Part shown: positions 28,431 through 36,745 of the stretch, one piece after another
Layout of the letters: each line of letters opens with the position of its first letter
Numbering within the stretch: position 1 is the stretch's first letter
NCBI GenBank assembly: GCA_000955875.1
Contig: JYOE01000014.1
Span: forward strand, 1 to 64,000
Direction of reading: 5' to 3'
DNA length: 64,000 bases
From: Terrabacter sp. 28
GTDB taxonomy: Bacteria; Actinomycetota; Actinomycetes; Actinomycetales; Dermatophilaceae
Notes under the pieces: model-generated
Databases searched by the model: none
What the model was told of the DNA's origin: nothing
The model's input: the letters and a program-made list of their open reading frames with translations, nothing else
Made by a program: the position numbers and the translations under genes

Positions 28431-28852
28431 GGCGTATCCCCCTCGGGAGGAAGGAGCTCGAAGACCACAGGGCCCTCGGCGCTCTTGAAGGTCAGTCCGA
28501 TCGCGCGGCCCGAGCTCAACGTGGCCCGCGCCCTAGCCGGGTCGTTGGTGTGAGGCTCGACCCGCAACATGCGCAGGTTCCGAAGATCCGTGTGGATCTT
28601 CGCGGCCCGCGCGCAGTAGTCGAGGCGTCGGTATTCCCTTGCCTCAGTGTCGTTCCAGCCGTCGGGCCGGAATGCAGCGTCCGCGACGAGACGGCTCAAG
28701 TCCCCGTCCAGGTATTCCCGATCCACGTTGTCCGGTCTCCATCGCCCATGGGCTGATGACGTGTCTACGGGCGAGACGCTAGCTGCCTGCCCGCTCGGTG
28801 GCCAATCCCTCTTGCTGACACGCCGTAGATTACCTCGCATGCACATCTTCAC
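28427..28852 (-). CDS. RelE/HigB-like toxin candidate
   Basis: Up to 141 aa. The C-terminal part (AKIHTDLRNLRMLRVEP, then SSGRAIGLTFKSAEGPVVFEL) has the strand pattern of RelE/HigB mRNA interferases. The N-terminal 35 residues are poor in structure, so an inner start is possible. In-frame ATGs lie at 28852, 28846 and 28840; the operator-like repeat covers the first one. Directly followed by the HigA-type gene. The assignment leans on order and size as much as on sequence. Confidence 0.6.
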   Translation of the reverse strand: MKMCMRGNLRRVSKRDWPPSGQAASVSPVDTSSAHGRWRPDNVDREYLDGDLSRLVADAAFRPDGWNDTEAREYRRLDYCARAAKIHTDLRNLRMLRVEPHTNDPARARATLSSGRAIGLTFKSAEGPVVFELLPPEGDTP

Positions 28853-28879
28853 CCCTAGGGTGATGCAGTAGATGCTACT
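28849..28879. promoter_or_regulatory. Two adjacent inverted repeats between the TA module and the Ubl operon
   Basis: TCACCC-CTA-GGGTGA (28849-28863) and AGTAG-ATG-CTACT (28867-28879) lie side by side in the divergent region. The first covers the first ATG of the toxin gene and fits a HigA dimer site. The second lies 86 bp before the Ubl start. If HigA binds both, the toxin-antitoxin and the ubiquitin-like operon could share control. Confidence 0.5.
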
Positions 28880-28964
28880 CTAGAGGTCAAGCCCGGACTT
28901 TCAGGGCGAACACGGCGCGGTCCTCCCGCCTCGGGGGCCGCCAGACAGAGGGAGCACCACCGGC

Positions 28965-29276
28965 ATGAACACCACCACCAACGGCAAGGCCGACATCGAT
29001 CCCGACCACGGCAAGGACGTCACGTTCACCGTCCACGACGAGGACGACGGCGCGTCCGGCACCTTCACGGTCAAGCGCGGCTCCAGGCTCGCCGACGCCA
29101 TCGGTGCCGCGTACGCGGCCGTGAAGCGGACCCCCGCCGAGGGCGACCAGCTCAAGGCCGACGGCACCGGCACGCCGATAACCGCCGACGCGCACGACAC
29201 CGTCGCGGCTTACCTCGCGCACGGCGGCGTACTCGTCTGGCTGATCTCGGGCCCGACCGGCGGCGCCACCCTGTGA
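28965..29276 (+). CDS. Ubiquitin-like modifier (beta-grasp, DUF2604/multiubiquitin-like)
   Basis: 103 aa. After a short acidic head, DVTFTVHDEDDG and GTFTVKRGSRLADAIGAAY form the beta-hairpin and helix of a ubiquitin fold, followed by AVKRTPAEGDQLKADG and a last strand GGVLVWLISG. The C-terminus is TGGATL: a Gly-Gly followed by three residues, so trimming by a peptidase would be needed to expose the diglycine for E1. The JAB gene downstream could do this. The start has GAGGGAG nine bases upstream. First gene of a four-gene operon; the stop overlaps the E2 start by four bases. Confidence 0.8.
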   Translation: MNTTTNGKADIDPDHGKDVTFTVHDEDDGASGTFTVKRGSRLADAIGAAYAAVKRTPAEGDQLKADGTGTPITADAHDTVAAYLAHGGVLVWLISGPTGGATL

Positions 29277-29800
29277 CGTCGGCAATGATCCCTGCGCACG
29301 CTCTCGCCCGGACAGCTGCGGAAGCGCACCTTCAGGTGCTGGCCCCGCGGCTGTCCGAGTGGGGGTGGAGGACGACGTGGGTCGGCGACGTGCAGCTGCG
29401 CGTCGACGCCCTCGGCGTCCGCTCCGACGGTCAGGCCGACCCCTATGTCGTCGACCTCGAGTTCTCCACCTACGACGTCGAGCCGCCGCGCGTCCAGTTC
29501 GTCCTGCCTGAGCCATACGGACAGCAGCCGACCAGCACCAGCACCTGGTGGCCGCAGTTCACCGGGGCGCCACCGTTCGAGTTCGCGCTGCACCACGGCT
29601 ACCCGTTTGAGAACGGGACCCGCCTAGCGCAGCTCGTCTGCTTCAGCCACAGCCGCGACTACTACTACACCGGCCACAGCCCGCAGCCCAACCAGCGCTG
29701 GCAGCAGGGCAGGCACACGGTCGCTGCGACCCTCACCCGGCTGCGTCACGTGCTGACCGCGCCGTACTACCAGGGACCGTCCGGTGCTGACCCTCTCTGA
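29273..29800 (+). CDS. E2-like ubiquitin-conjugating protein
   Basis: 175 aa UBC-fold candidate. Residues 58-78 (YVVDLEFSTYDVEPPRVQFV) match the E2 core strands, including the YxxxPPxVxF signature. After WWPQFTG, the segment HHGYPFENGTRLAQLVCFS holds the only cysteine, C123, at the place of the catalytic Cys, followed by W143 (PNQRW) as in E2 enzymes. It would accept the modifier from the E1 as a thioester and pass it to targets. GTG 29273 overlaps the Ubl stop (GTGA). No RING or other E3 is visible nearby. Confidence 0.75.
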   Translation: MTSAMIPAHALARTAAEAHLQVLAPRLSEWGWRTTWVGDVQLRVDALGVRSDGQADPYVVDLEFSTYDVEPPRVQFVLPEPYGQQPTSTSTWWPQFTGAPPFEFALHHGYPFENGTRLAQLVCFSHSRDYYYTGHSPQPNQRWQQGRHTVAATLTRLRHVLTAPYYQGPSGADPL

Positions 29801-30374
29801 CGCCACCTGGAAACAGATGCTCGCGATGATGGCCACGAGCCGCCCCGGCGTGGAGCGCGTCGCCTACCTCGACGGCGTCCGCACTGCCGACGGCACCAGC
29901 CTCGGCATGGGGATCGTCACGACCGTCTCCGTCCCGTACGCCGTGCAGAGCGCCGGGCATTTCACCGTCAGCGCCGAGGAGATGTCCCGCGCCGGCGCGC
30001 ACCTACGCCGCCACGGCCTCGTCCGCCTCGCTCAAGTCCACACTCACCCAGGGCACGACACCCGCCACAGCCCGACCGACGACCAGAGCGCCTACAGCGG
30101 CAAGGCCGGCGCCGTCTCGATCGTCCTGCCCTGGCACGCCGCCGGTGGTCCGTCCCCCACCGACGGCACCGTCCACGTCCACGATGGCCACGGCTGGCGT
30201 CAGCTCAGCCAGACCGACGCCGAGGCGTTCATCCGCGTCATCCCCGCCACCGTCGACACCCGCCCGGCTGCGCTCATTGCCCCCGCTGGGCAGCCCGGTA
30301 TCCGTTCTTCGCGAGGCAGGAGGAGGTGGGGACCGTGGGCGACGATCTGGGCGCACGTCACGCGTCGACGCTGA
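29784..30374 (+). CDS. JAB/MPN (JAMM) metallopeptidase, deubiquitinase-like
   Basis: 196 aa. The full JAMM motif is present: E24 (GVERVAYLDG), then HTHPG with H86 and H88, six residues, S96 and D99. Zinc-dependent enzymes of this family cut isopeptide or peptide bonds after ubiquitin-like C-termini, so it could mature the TGGATL tail and remove the modifier from targets. Start GTG 29784 lies inside the last 17 bp of the E2 gene. The C-terminal 30 residues are Arg-rich and overlap the E1 start. Confidence 0.85.
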   Translation: MLTLSDATWKQMLAMMATSRPGVERVAYLDGVRTADGTSLGMGIVTTVSVPYAVQSAGHFTVSAEEMSRAGAHLRRHGLVRLAQVHTHPGHDTRHSPTDDQSAYSGKAGAVSIVLPWHAAGGPSPTDGTVHVHDGHGWRQLSQTDAEAFIRVIPATVDTRPAALIAPAGQPGIRSSRGRRRWGPWATIWAHVTRRR

Positions 30375-31804
30375 ACGAGGTACTGCTGCCACCTGGTAAG
30401 CAGCCCCCGGTCGCCGTCGTCCTCGAGACGTCAGCCGCGGCCTCGCCCGCATGGCAGGCCGCGACGTGGCTGCTGTGCGAGCTCGTCAGCCGCGGCCTCG
30501 GGCACGCCTCGAAGCTCACGATCTTCACCGGAGACACGACCGCCGTCATCGCCCTGCCGGGCGTCGCAGTCGGCGAGGCTCTCGGGCCCGCCCTCGTCGC
30601 CCGCTCAGCCGCGATCGGCGGCGTTCCGGCCGTCCTTCCCGACACCGCACCGCTGGACGCGATCACGGTCCGCGTCGGGCCGGGCAGATCGGCCGCAGAA
30701 CTCGAGGTCATCGCAGACAACTGGGCCGGCGGCGTCCGCACCCCGGGCGCCGCCCCTCACCTCGGCCTCGACGAACCGACCCTGCTCATCGGTTCGCTCA
30801 TCGGCGCCTGCCACGCCGCAGCCGCCCTGTTTCGCCAGGCCCGACTGTCCGAGCCCGGCCACAGCAGCGTCTGGCACGACGGCTGGGCCCTCCAGCTCAG
30901 CAACCTCACCGACGCCACGCCCACCGCCGGCCCCAACCGCGCCGTCCTCGCACTCGACGACCTGGTCCTCGCCGGCATGGGTGCCGTAGGCAACGCCTTC
31001 GCCCTCACCGCCCTCACCCATCCCGGCGCCATGGGAACCCTCCGCGGCGCCGACTACGACCACATTGACCTCACCAATCTCAACCGCTGCCTGCTGTTCG
31101 TCCGCGACCATCTCGGCCAGCTCAAAGCCGACGTCGCCAACGCCGTCACCCGCGACCTCGGCCAGCCCCACGCGGCCCTACTGGTCACGCCCGATCGCGC
31201 CGAGCGTGCCTTCCGCGAATCCTCTGGCCCCACCCTCGTCAGCGTGGTTGACACCAACCGCGCCCGCGAAGCGATCAACCAGCTCGTGCCGCGGACCGCA
31301 CTCGCCGGCAGCACCTTCAACCTCCGAGTCCAGACCAACACATTCGGCCAACCCGGTCCCTGTCTGCGCTGCGGCAACCCGCCCGAACCGGTGGAGCCGG
31401 ACCGGGACGTCAAGGCCAGGGTGCTCGCCGCCAAGGCGGACGAGCTCGAAGACCTCGCCGCCCAAGCCGGCCAAACCGCCGGCGAGCTCCTCACTTGGGC
31501 ATCTACCCCCGGCTGCGGCGAGCTCGACGCCACGGTCCTACCCGCCCTTCGGCATGAGGGGCCGGCCACCTTCTCGGTCGGGTTCGTCTCCGCCCTTTCT
31601 GGCGTCCTTCTCGCCGCGACCGCGATTCGGGCCCAGCACCAGCCTCTAGGCGCTCCGATGATCGCCCGGGCGCAGCTCCTTCGGCCGGGCGAACGCCTTC
31701 AGGGGCCGCAGCCGTCGGCCGCAGATCCTGGGTGCCCTGCTTGCGGGCCGCGAGGCGCACTGCCGGAGACGTGGCGACGGATCTGGGGCGAACGCCCGCA
31801 GTGA
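30335..31804 (+). CDS. E1/ThiF-like ubiquitin-activating enzyme
   Basis: 489 aa. Residues 1-200 form an alpha/beta domain without a nucleotide motif. The adenylation domain follows: LAGMGAVGNAF (GxGxxG, 214-219) and GADYDHIDLTNLNRCLLF, the Asp and NxxR motif that binds ATP-Mg, then GQLKADV. CLRC (343-346) and CPAC (467-470) probably bind zinc; Cys394 (TPGCGELD) is the best thioester candidate. It would adenylate the Ubl C-terminus. GTG 30335 is preferred because AGGAGG lies eight bases upstream; GTG 30326 is possible. It overlaps the JAB gene by 40 bp and completes the Ubl-E2-JAB-E1 operon. Confidence 0.85.
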   Translation: MGDDLGARHASTLNEVLLPPGKQPPVAVVLETSAAASPAWQAATWLLCELVSRGLGHASKLTIFTGDTTAVIALPGVAVGEALGPALVARSAAIGGVPAVLPDTAPLDAITVRVGPGRSAAELEVIADNWAGGVRTPGAAPHLGLDEPTLLIGSLIGACHAAAALFRQARLSEPGHSSVWHDGWALQLSNLTDATPTAGPNRAVLALDDLVLAGMGAVGNAFALTALTHPGAMGTLRGADYDHIDLTNLNRCLLFVRDHLGQLKADVANAVTRDLGQPHAALLVTPDRAERAFRESSGPTLVSVVDTNRAREAINQLVPRTALAGSTFNLRVQTNTFGQPGPCLRCGNPPEPVEPDRDVKARVLAAKADELEDLAAQAGQTAGELLTWASTPGCGELDATVLPALRHEGPATFSVGFVSALSGVLLAATAIRAQHQPLGAPMIARAQLLRPGERLQGPQPSAADPGCPACGPRGALPETWRRIWGERPQ

Positions 31805-31931
31805 TGTCCCGTCAGGCGAACACGACCAGTTGACCCTTGGCAACCGAAAGGGCCGTTCCCGATGTCGTGGAACCCTCCGATCGACAAGGGGTCTTCCGGC
31901 GGTGGTGCCCCGTGACATCCGTGCCTTGGGC

Positions 31932-33689
31932 ATGGGCGATGAAGGACTCGGTCTCTCGCACCGCGACAAGGTGGCGTTCACCTTGCTGTGTGGCGCTTTC
32001 GGAGTGGTGGTCATGCTGTGGCTTGGCGCCGTGGTCTCGGCTTGGGTCGGCGGGCACGCGACGCCGCGCTTCTCCTTCAACGGTGGCGTGCGTTCGCTGT
32101 TGCACCCGCGAGACCCTCTGGCAGCGTGGGGACTCAGCTCCGGCTCGACGATCCTCTACTGGGGCGTGGTCGCAGTTCTGGTCGTTGCGCTGGTGGGCTT
32201 TGCCCTAGTGCTTCGCTACCGCGTTGCCGCGCCCGATCAGCACGGCGCGCCAGCCCCTCGGGCTGGCATGGCGACGCGTTCAGACATCGCAAGATCCGCT
32301 GGAGCCAGCCGGGTCAAGGCTCGCGCTCAGGTCCTGCGGCCTTCGCTCGAACGTCCGTCCCTCGAATCCGTCGCGCATGTCGTCGGGCGCAGCCACGGAG
32401 CGAAGTGCTTTGTGACTGTTGAGGATTCGACTGTCATCTTGGGGCCGCCGCGATCAGGTAAAGGGCTGCATCTCGTCATCCCCGCGATCCTCGATGCACC
32501 CGGTGCGGTCGTCACCACGAGCACCAGGCCCGACAACCTGACCGCGACCCTGCGCGCCCGACAGGCGGTAGGCCCCGTAGCCGTGTTCGACCCTCAGGGG
32601 CTGGCGCCCGGCATCCCGTCCGCCGCGCGGTGGTCCCCGATCCGCGGCTGCGAGGACCCGCACATCGCCATGATCCGCGCCAAGGCCCTCACCAAGGGCG
32701 CCGCGTCAGGCACGACCGACGCGAACTTCTGGCAGTCCTCCGCCGAACAGGCCGTCCGCGCCCTGCTGCACGCTGCCGCACTGGGCGACTGCGACGCGAG
32801 CGACCTCTACAGGTGGTCGCTCTCGGCGGTGCACGCCCGCGAGGCCGTCATGATCCTCGGCACCAGCCCGGCCGCGGCGCACGCCTGGCACCATGGCCTC
32901 GACTCCATCATCAGCGCCGACCCGCGACAGCGTGACTCCGTGTGGGCGATGGTCTCCATCGCCTTCGCCGCCCTCGCCGACCCCCGCGTCCTCGACGCCG
33001 TCTCCCCCGGCCCGGACGAGCGGCTCGAGCCCGCAGACGTTCTCGCCAAGAACGGCACGGTCTTTTTGCTCGGCACTTCCACCGGCGCGGTCGCGACAGC
33101 CGGCCTGGTCGGCGCCTTCCTCGAGGACGTCCTCGAGGTCGCCCGACGCAAGGCGGCCAGCTCGCCAGCGTCCCGGCTCGACCCACCCCTGTCGATGATC
33201 CTCGACGAGGCCGCCAACTATCCGCTCCCCTCGCTGGCCTCCCTGATGTCCGACGGCGGAGGCTCCGGCATCGCCACCACCGTCGTCCTGCAGTCGCTCG
33301 CCCAAGCCCGCGCCGTCTGGGGCGAACACGCCGCCTCGGCGATCTGGGACGCCGCCATCGTCAAGCTCGTCCTCGGCGGCGGCTCCAACGCCCGCGACCT
33401 CGACGACCTCTCGAAGCTCATCGGCACCCGACGCAAGCAGGTCACCAGCCGCAGCACCGGCCACGACGGCCGCGGCTCCACCTCGACCTCCACGAGCGAG
33501 GTCCCCATCCTCGCGCCCGCAGAGCTGCGCACCCTGCCTTTCGGGCACGCCGTGCTCCTTCTCCGCTCCGCGCCCCCGATCGCGCTCACCCTCGACCCGT
33601 GGACCAAGCGCAAGGACGCCGCCGAGCTCATCGCGGCTCGTCTCGATCTCGAGCAGAAGATCCGTGATGGCAGCGCGGCCACGAGCTGA
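31932..33689 (+). CDS. VirD4/TraG-type coupling protein
   Basis: About 585 aa. Two N-terminal membrane helices (VAFTLLCGAFGVVVMLWLG and ILYWGVVAVLVVALVGFALVL) are followed by a cytoplasmic RecA-like ATPase with Walker A ILGPPRSGKG and Walker B MILDEAAN. It recruits the relaxase-DNA complex to the T4SS channel. The start is uncertain: TTG 31830 and GTGs near 31900 are in frame, and ATG 31932 leaves a normal short cytoplasmic head. It stands apart from virB4, with the cargo at 24-31.8 kb in between. Confidence 0.88.
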   Translation: MGDEGLGLSHRDKVAFTLLCGAFGVVVMLWLGAVVSAWVGGHATPRFSFNGGVRSLLHPRDPLAAWGLSSGSTILYWGVVAVLVVALVGFALVLRYRVAAPDQHGAPAPRAGMATRSDIARSAGASRVKARAQVLRPSLERPSLESVAHVVGRSHGAKCFVTVEDSTVILGPPRSGKGLHLVIPAILDAPGAVVTTSTRPDNLTATLRARQAVGPVAVFDPQGLAPGIPSAARWSPIRGCEDPHIAMIRAKALTKGAASGTTDANFWQSSAEQAVRALLHAAALGDCDASDLYRWSLSAVHAREAVMILGTSPAAAHAWHHGLDSIISADPRQRDSVWAMVSIAFAALADPRVLDAVSPGPDERLEPADVLAKNGTVFLLGTSTGAVATAGLVGAFLEDVLEVARRKAASSPASRLDPPLSMILDEAANYPLPSLASLMSDGGGSGIATTVVLQSLAQARAVWGEHAASAIWDAAIVKLVLGGGSNARDLDDLSKLIGTRRKQVTSRSTGHDGRGSTSTSTSEVPILAPAELRTLPFGHAVLLLRSAPPIALTLDPWTKRKDAAELIAARLDLEQKIRDGSAATS

Positions 33690-34077
33690 CCGGACGCGCC
33701 GGCGCCGCCGCCGCCCGGCATACGACGCCTACCTCAGCTCAAGTGCATGGAGCGACAAGCGCAAGCACTGGTATGCCGCGTGGCTCACCGCCGCCGGAGT
33801 CGAACCATCGTGCCTCGTCTGCGGCCGCCGCTGGACACTCAAGGCCGGCCACCTGAACCACGCCACGTACGTGCGCCTGGGCGAGGAGTCCCTCGCGGAT
33901 CTGTTGCCGCTGTGCCGTCGCGACCACCGGCGCCTGCACGCGATCCTCGACGCGAGCCCGTCCTGGTGCCGGGCGGACCGCCAGACCGCGACGGCTGGCA
34001 TCATCGCCGCCCTTCGTCGAGCCCGGCCCAGCCACTGCGGCGGTGCCGACGACTCGACCGACACCGGAGCATCGTGA
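33667..34077 (+). CDS. Small HNH-like zinc protein
   Basis: 136 aa, very basic at the N-terminus (TRRRRRRPAYD). CLVCGRR, then GHLNHATY and LLPLCRRDHRRLH give the Cys/His spacing of HNH/treble-clef nucleases. The active-site Asn/His pair is present in NHA and the RDHRRLH end. It may cut or bind DNA during transfer or act as a small defence nuclease. Overlaps virD4 by 23 bp and the next gene by four (GTGA), so it belongs to the virD4 operon. Confidence 0.7.
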   Translation: MAARPRADRTRRRRRRPAYDAYLSSSAWSDKRKHWYAAWLTAAGVEPSCLVCGRRWTLKAGHLNHATYVRLGEESLADLLPLCRRDHRRLHAILDASPSWCRADRQTATAGIIAALRRARPSHCGGADDSTDTGAS

Positions 34078-34499
34078 CCCCGGACGTGCCCCTCGACTTC
34101 GGCGAAGACCCGTTCGACCGAGCCTTCGGCCAGCTGCGGGGCCCGATCCACTGGCCCTCCCTCACCGACGCCGAAGCCAGCGACCGGATGAACGAGCTCA
34201 CCGAATGGGTGCGCGACCTCGTGCGGCGCTTCGCCATCGAGCCACGCGTCGTCCCACCTTGCTGGGCGCGGCACCCCGCTCTCGTCGAGATCCTCTCCGC
34301 CCTGCGCGACCACGAACGCGCCGACTACGCCGACACCGCCTCCCCCACCGCCGCGGTCGACTTCATCCGCGCCCTGCACGACACCCAGCACTTCCTGGCC
34401 GAGCACGTCGCCAAGACGCAGTGCTCCGTGGCCGGCCACCGCAACGACATGATCCCGCCCTGGGCCACCAGCGAACCGACTGCGGCACAGACGGTTTGA
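34074..34499 (+). CDS. DUF4913-like protein
   Basis: 141 aa. The key segment is VPPCWARHPALVEILSALRDH, the Cys-Trp-x-x-His-Pro pattern of DUF4913 proteins, which are frequent in actinobacterial conjugative elements. Upstream residues WVRDLVRRFA match the family too. Function unknown, no membrane segment. GTG 34074 overlaps the previous stop. Co-transcribed with virD4 and the HNH gene. Confidence 0.75.
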   Translation: MTPDVPLDFGEDPFDRAFGQLRGPIHWPSLTDAEASDRMNELTEWVRDLVRRFAIEPRVVPPCWARHPALVEILSALRDHERADYADTASPTAAVDFIRALHDTQHFLAEHVAKTQCSVAGHRNDMIPPWATSEPTAAQTV

Positions 34500-34572
34500 C
34501 CGCACGCATGGTGTCCCGCCCCGACGGTCCTCCCTCCAGATGCGGGACGGTCCCGCGCAAGGGAGGGTCGTC

Positions 34573-35262
34573 ATGTCAGCCAACCCCCAGCCCATTCGCC
34601 CAGAGACACCGCTACAGACGCTGCACCAGGGCGCCGCGGTCGACCAGTTCGCCGGCCAGCTCATGGCACTGGCCCGCAACGCCAGCCTCAACGTCGACGA
34701 GCACGACCCCATCGACTACTGGTACCGCCTGGGCCAACGCAACGCCTACGCCCACGCAGCAGGACAGCTGCTGGCCTTCGACCTCGAGCACGACGCCTTC
34801 GCCGTCGCCGAACGCATCACGACCGCGCTCGACGCGGGAGCCCGCAACGTCGACCAGCTCCGCTCCGCGGCATACCGCCACGGCGCCTCCCCAGCCACCC
34901 CGCAACCAGCCATCGAGTGGATCGGCCCCAAGGCGTTCGACACCCAGCACCGCAACATCCGCGGCGTCGACCGCGACTACGGCATGCGCTGGGGACCACG
35001 CAGCAACCAGCGGATCTCGCTGCGCCTTGACGGCGAGGAGGCCAGCCGTGGCCTGCTCTATGCGTACGACCCGACGTGGCAGGAGTACGCCGTCCTGTCC
35101 ACCACGGCCCCACGCGCCGCCGTCGACCGCGCGTTCTCCCACGCGATCGATACCGACATCCACATGCCCATCGAGACGTTCGCGCAGCTCGTCGGCTCGT
35201 ATGCCGCGGCGCTCGAGTCCGCCGATCGCGCGGCGCCGGCGGTGGCAGAGGTGCGGCTGTGA
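34573..35262 (+). CDS. Hypothetical ICE protein upstream of primase
   Basis: 229 aa, soluble. Residues 45-80 (DPIDYWYRLGQRNAYAHAAGQLLAF) look conserved, and the C-terminal half is a beta-rich domain (QRISLRLDGEEASRGLLYAYDPTWQEYAVL). No family I can name. GGGAGG lies five bases before ATG 34573. Its stop overlaps the primase start by four bases, suggesting it works with the primase or in strand processing after transfer. Confidence 0.65.
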   Translation: MSANPQPIRPETPLQTLHQGAAVDQFAGQLMALARNASLNVDEHDPIDYWYRLGQRNAYAHAAGQLLAFDLEHDAFAVAERITTALDAGARNVDQLRSAAYRHGASPATPQPAIEWIGPKAFDTQHRNIRGVDRDYGMRWGPRSNQRISLRLDGEEASRGLLYAYDPTWQEYAVLSTTAPRAAVDRAFSHAIDTDIHMPIETFAQLVGSYAAALESADRAAPAVAEVRL

Positions 35263-36725
35263 ACGCCCAACGCCACGCCGTGGACGTCGCGGACCTGCGA
35301 GCGCGTCATCCGCTCGCCGAGGTCGTCATAGCCGCCGGCATCGAGCTACACCAGCGAGGCCGCGGCTTCATGGCCTGCTGCCCCTTCCACGAGGACTCCA
35401 CCCCCTCGCTCTCGGTCGACGGGGTGCCAGACCGATTCCACTGCTTCGGATGCGGCGCCAGCGGCGACGTCATCGACTTCGTCCGCCGCGCCCGCAACCT
35501 CGACTTCCTCGAAGCCGTCGCCCAGCTCGACGGTGGTCTCTACCGCGGACCGGCCGTCGTCGCCGGGACCACCGGAGCGCCGCGCCCGCCCGTGCGGCTC
35601 GTCACCGACCCGCCGGTTGACGTCCCACGCGAGCGCGCGTTCGAGATTAACGCCCTGGCGTGGGAGCACTTCGCCACCCCCGTCGGGTCAGCCTTCGCCA
35701 GCCAGTACCTCGCGCGACGCCGCTTCATCGACCTGACCGCCCTCGCCCGCGAGTTCCCCGGTCAGCGGTTCGTCGGCCACGCCGCACACGGCTGGTCCAC
35801 CCTCACCGCCCACCTCCAATCCCTGGGCGTCACCGACGACGAGCTCGTCAGCATGGACCTGGCCATGCGCACCCGCGGCGGGCGACTCATCGACACCTAC
35901 CGCAACCGGGTCATCCTGCCGATCACCAACTGCGACGGCCAGATCCGCGGCTTCGTCGGTCGCGACATCAGCAGTCACCCGCACGCCCCGAAGTACCGCA
36001 ACCCGACTCGTACGGCGGTGTTCGACAAGTCGGAGGTCCTGTACCGGCCGACCCACCACCCCCTGTCGGACGACGGACACGTGCTTGTCGTCGAAGGCCC
36101 GCTCGACGCCCTCGCCGTCAGCGCCGCGGCCGCGAGCGTCGGAGCCACCGACCGCGTCTCTGTGTGTTCCTCGAACGGGGTCGCCGTCTCCGCGTCCCAG
36201 GCGGCCCAGGTCCTGGCGCTCAGCCATGCGCCGCCGCGAATCGCGTTCGACGGCGACGAGTCCGGCCAGCAGGGCGCCGCGCGCTGGCTCGCGGCCGCGT
36301 GCCTTGAGCGACGCGTCCCCCTGTTCCTCACCCGCATGCCTTCGGGCTCAGACCCTGCCGACTGGCTCGCCCTTCACGGCCCAAGCGGGGTCGCGCAGCT
36401 GCTCGCCGCACCTGAGGGAGCGGCGGACCCCGACGCGCCCACCACCATCGTCCCCGGACGCGAGCTCATCCGAGTGCTGCTCGACCGCATCGACGACCCG
36501 ATCCGCGACGCCGTCGAGGTCGTGGCCGACCTTGCCACTCAGCTACCGCCAGCCGAGAAGGCCCAGCTGCTGCGCGGCTCGGCGGCCGAGATGACCCGGC
36601 ACGGCTGGAACCCGCGAGACGCCTACGTCAAGGCGCTCGAGTACGCCCTGCGCGAGCACCCAGCACACAGCGCCGACGCGCCCATCTTCCTACCGCGCAG
36701 CGCGGCCAGCCCGTCACTGATCTAA
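35259..36725 (+). CDS. DnaG-like primase with CHC2 zinc finger and Toprim domain
   Basis: 488 aa. The CHC2-type zinc site has C41, H44, C62 and C65 (CPFHEDSTPS, HCFGCG). The Toprim catalytic site has VVEGPLDALAV (Glu) and IAFDGDESGQQ (Asp-x-Asp). A DnaB-binding C-terminal domain of host DnaG is lacking. It probably synthesises the complementary strand in the recipient or primes replication of the excised element. GTG 35259 overlaps the preceding stop. Confidence 0.88.
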   Translation: MNAQRHAVDVADLRARHPLAEVVIAAGIELHQRGRGFMACCPFHEDSTPSLSVDGVPDRFHCFGCGASGDVIDFVRRARNLDFLEAVAQLDGGLYRGPAVVAGTTGAPRPPVRLVTDPPVDVPRERAFEINALAWEHFATPVGSAFASQYLARRRFIDLTALAREFPGQRFVGHAAHGWSTLTAHLQSLGVTDDELVSMDLAMRTRGGRLIDTYRNRVILPITNCDGQIRGFVGRDISSHPHAPKYRNPTRTAVFDKSEVLYRPTHHPLSDDGHVLVVEGPLDALAVSAAAASVGATDRVSVCSSNGVAVSASQAAQVLALSHAPPRIAFDGDESGQQGAARWLAAACLERRVPLFLTRMPSGSDPADWLALHGPSGVAQLLAAPEGAADPDAPTTIVPGRELIRVLLDRIDDPIRDAVEVVADLATQLPPAEKAQLLRGSAAEMTRHGWNPRDAYVKALEYALREHPAHSADAPIFLPRSAASPSLI

Positions 36726-36745
36726 ACCCGGAGGCACCAGCAAGC

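Noticed and set aside
28965..31804. CBASS type II as an explanation of the E1/E2/JAB genes
   Set aside because: No cGAS/DncV-like nucleotidyltransferase or effector adjoins the operon, and a separate Ubl gene is present.
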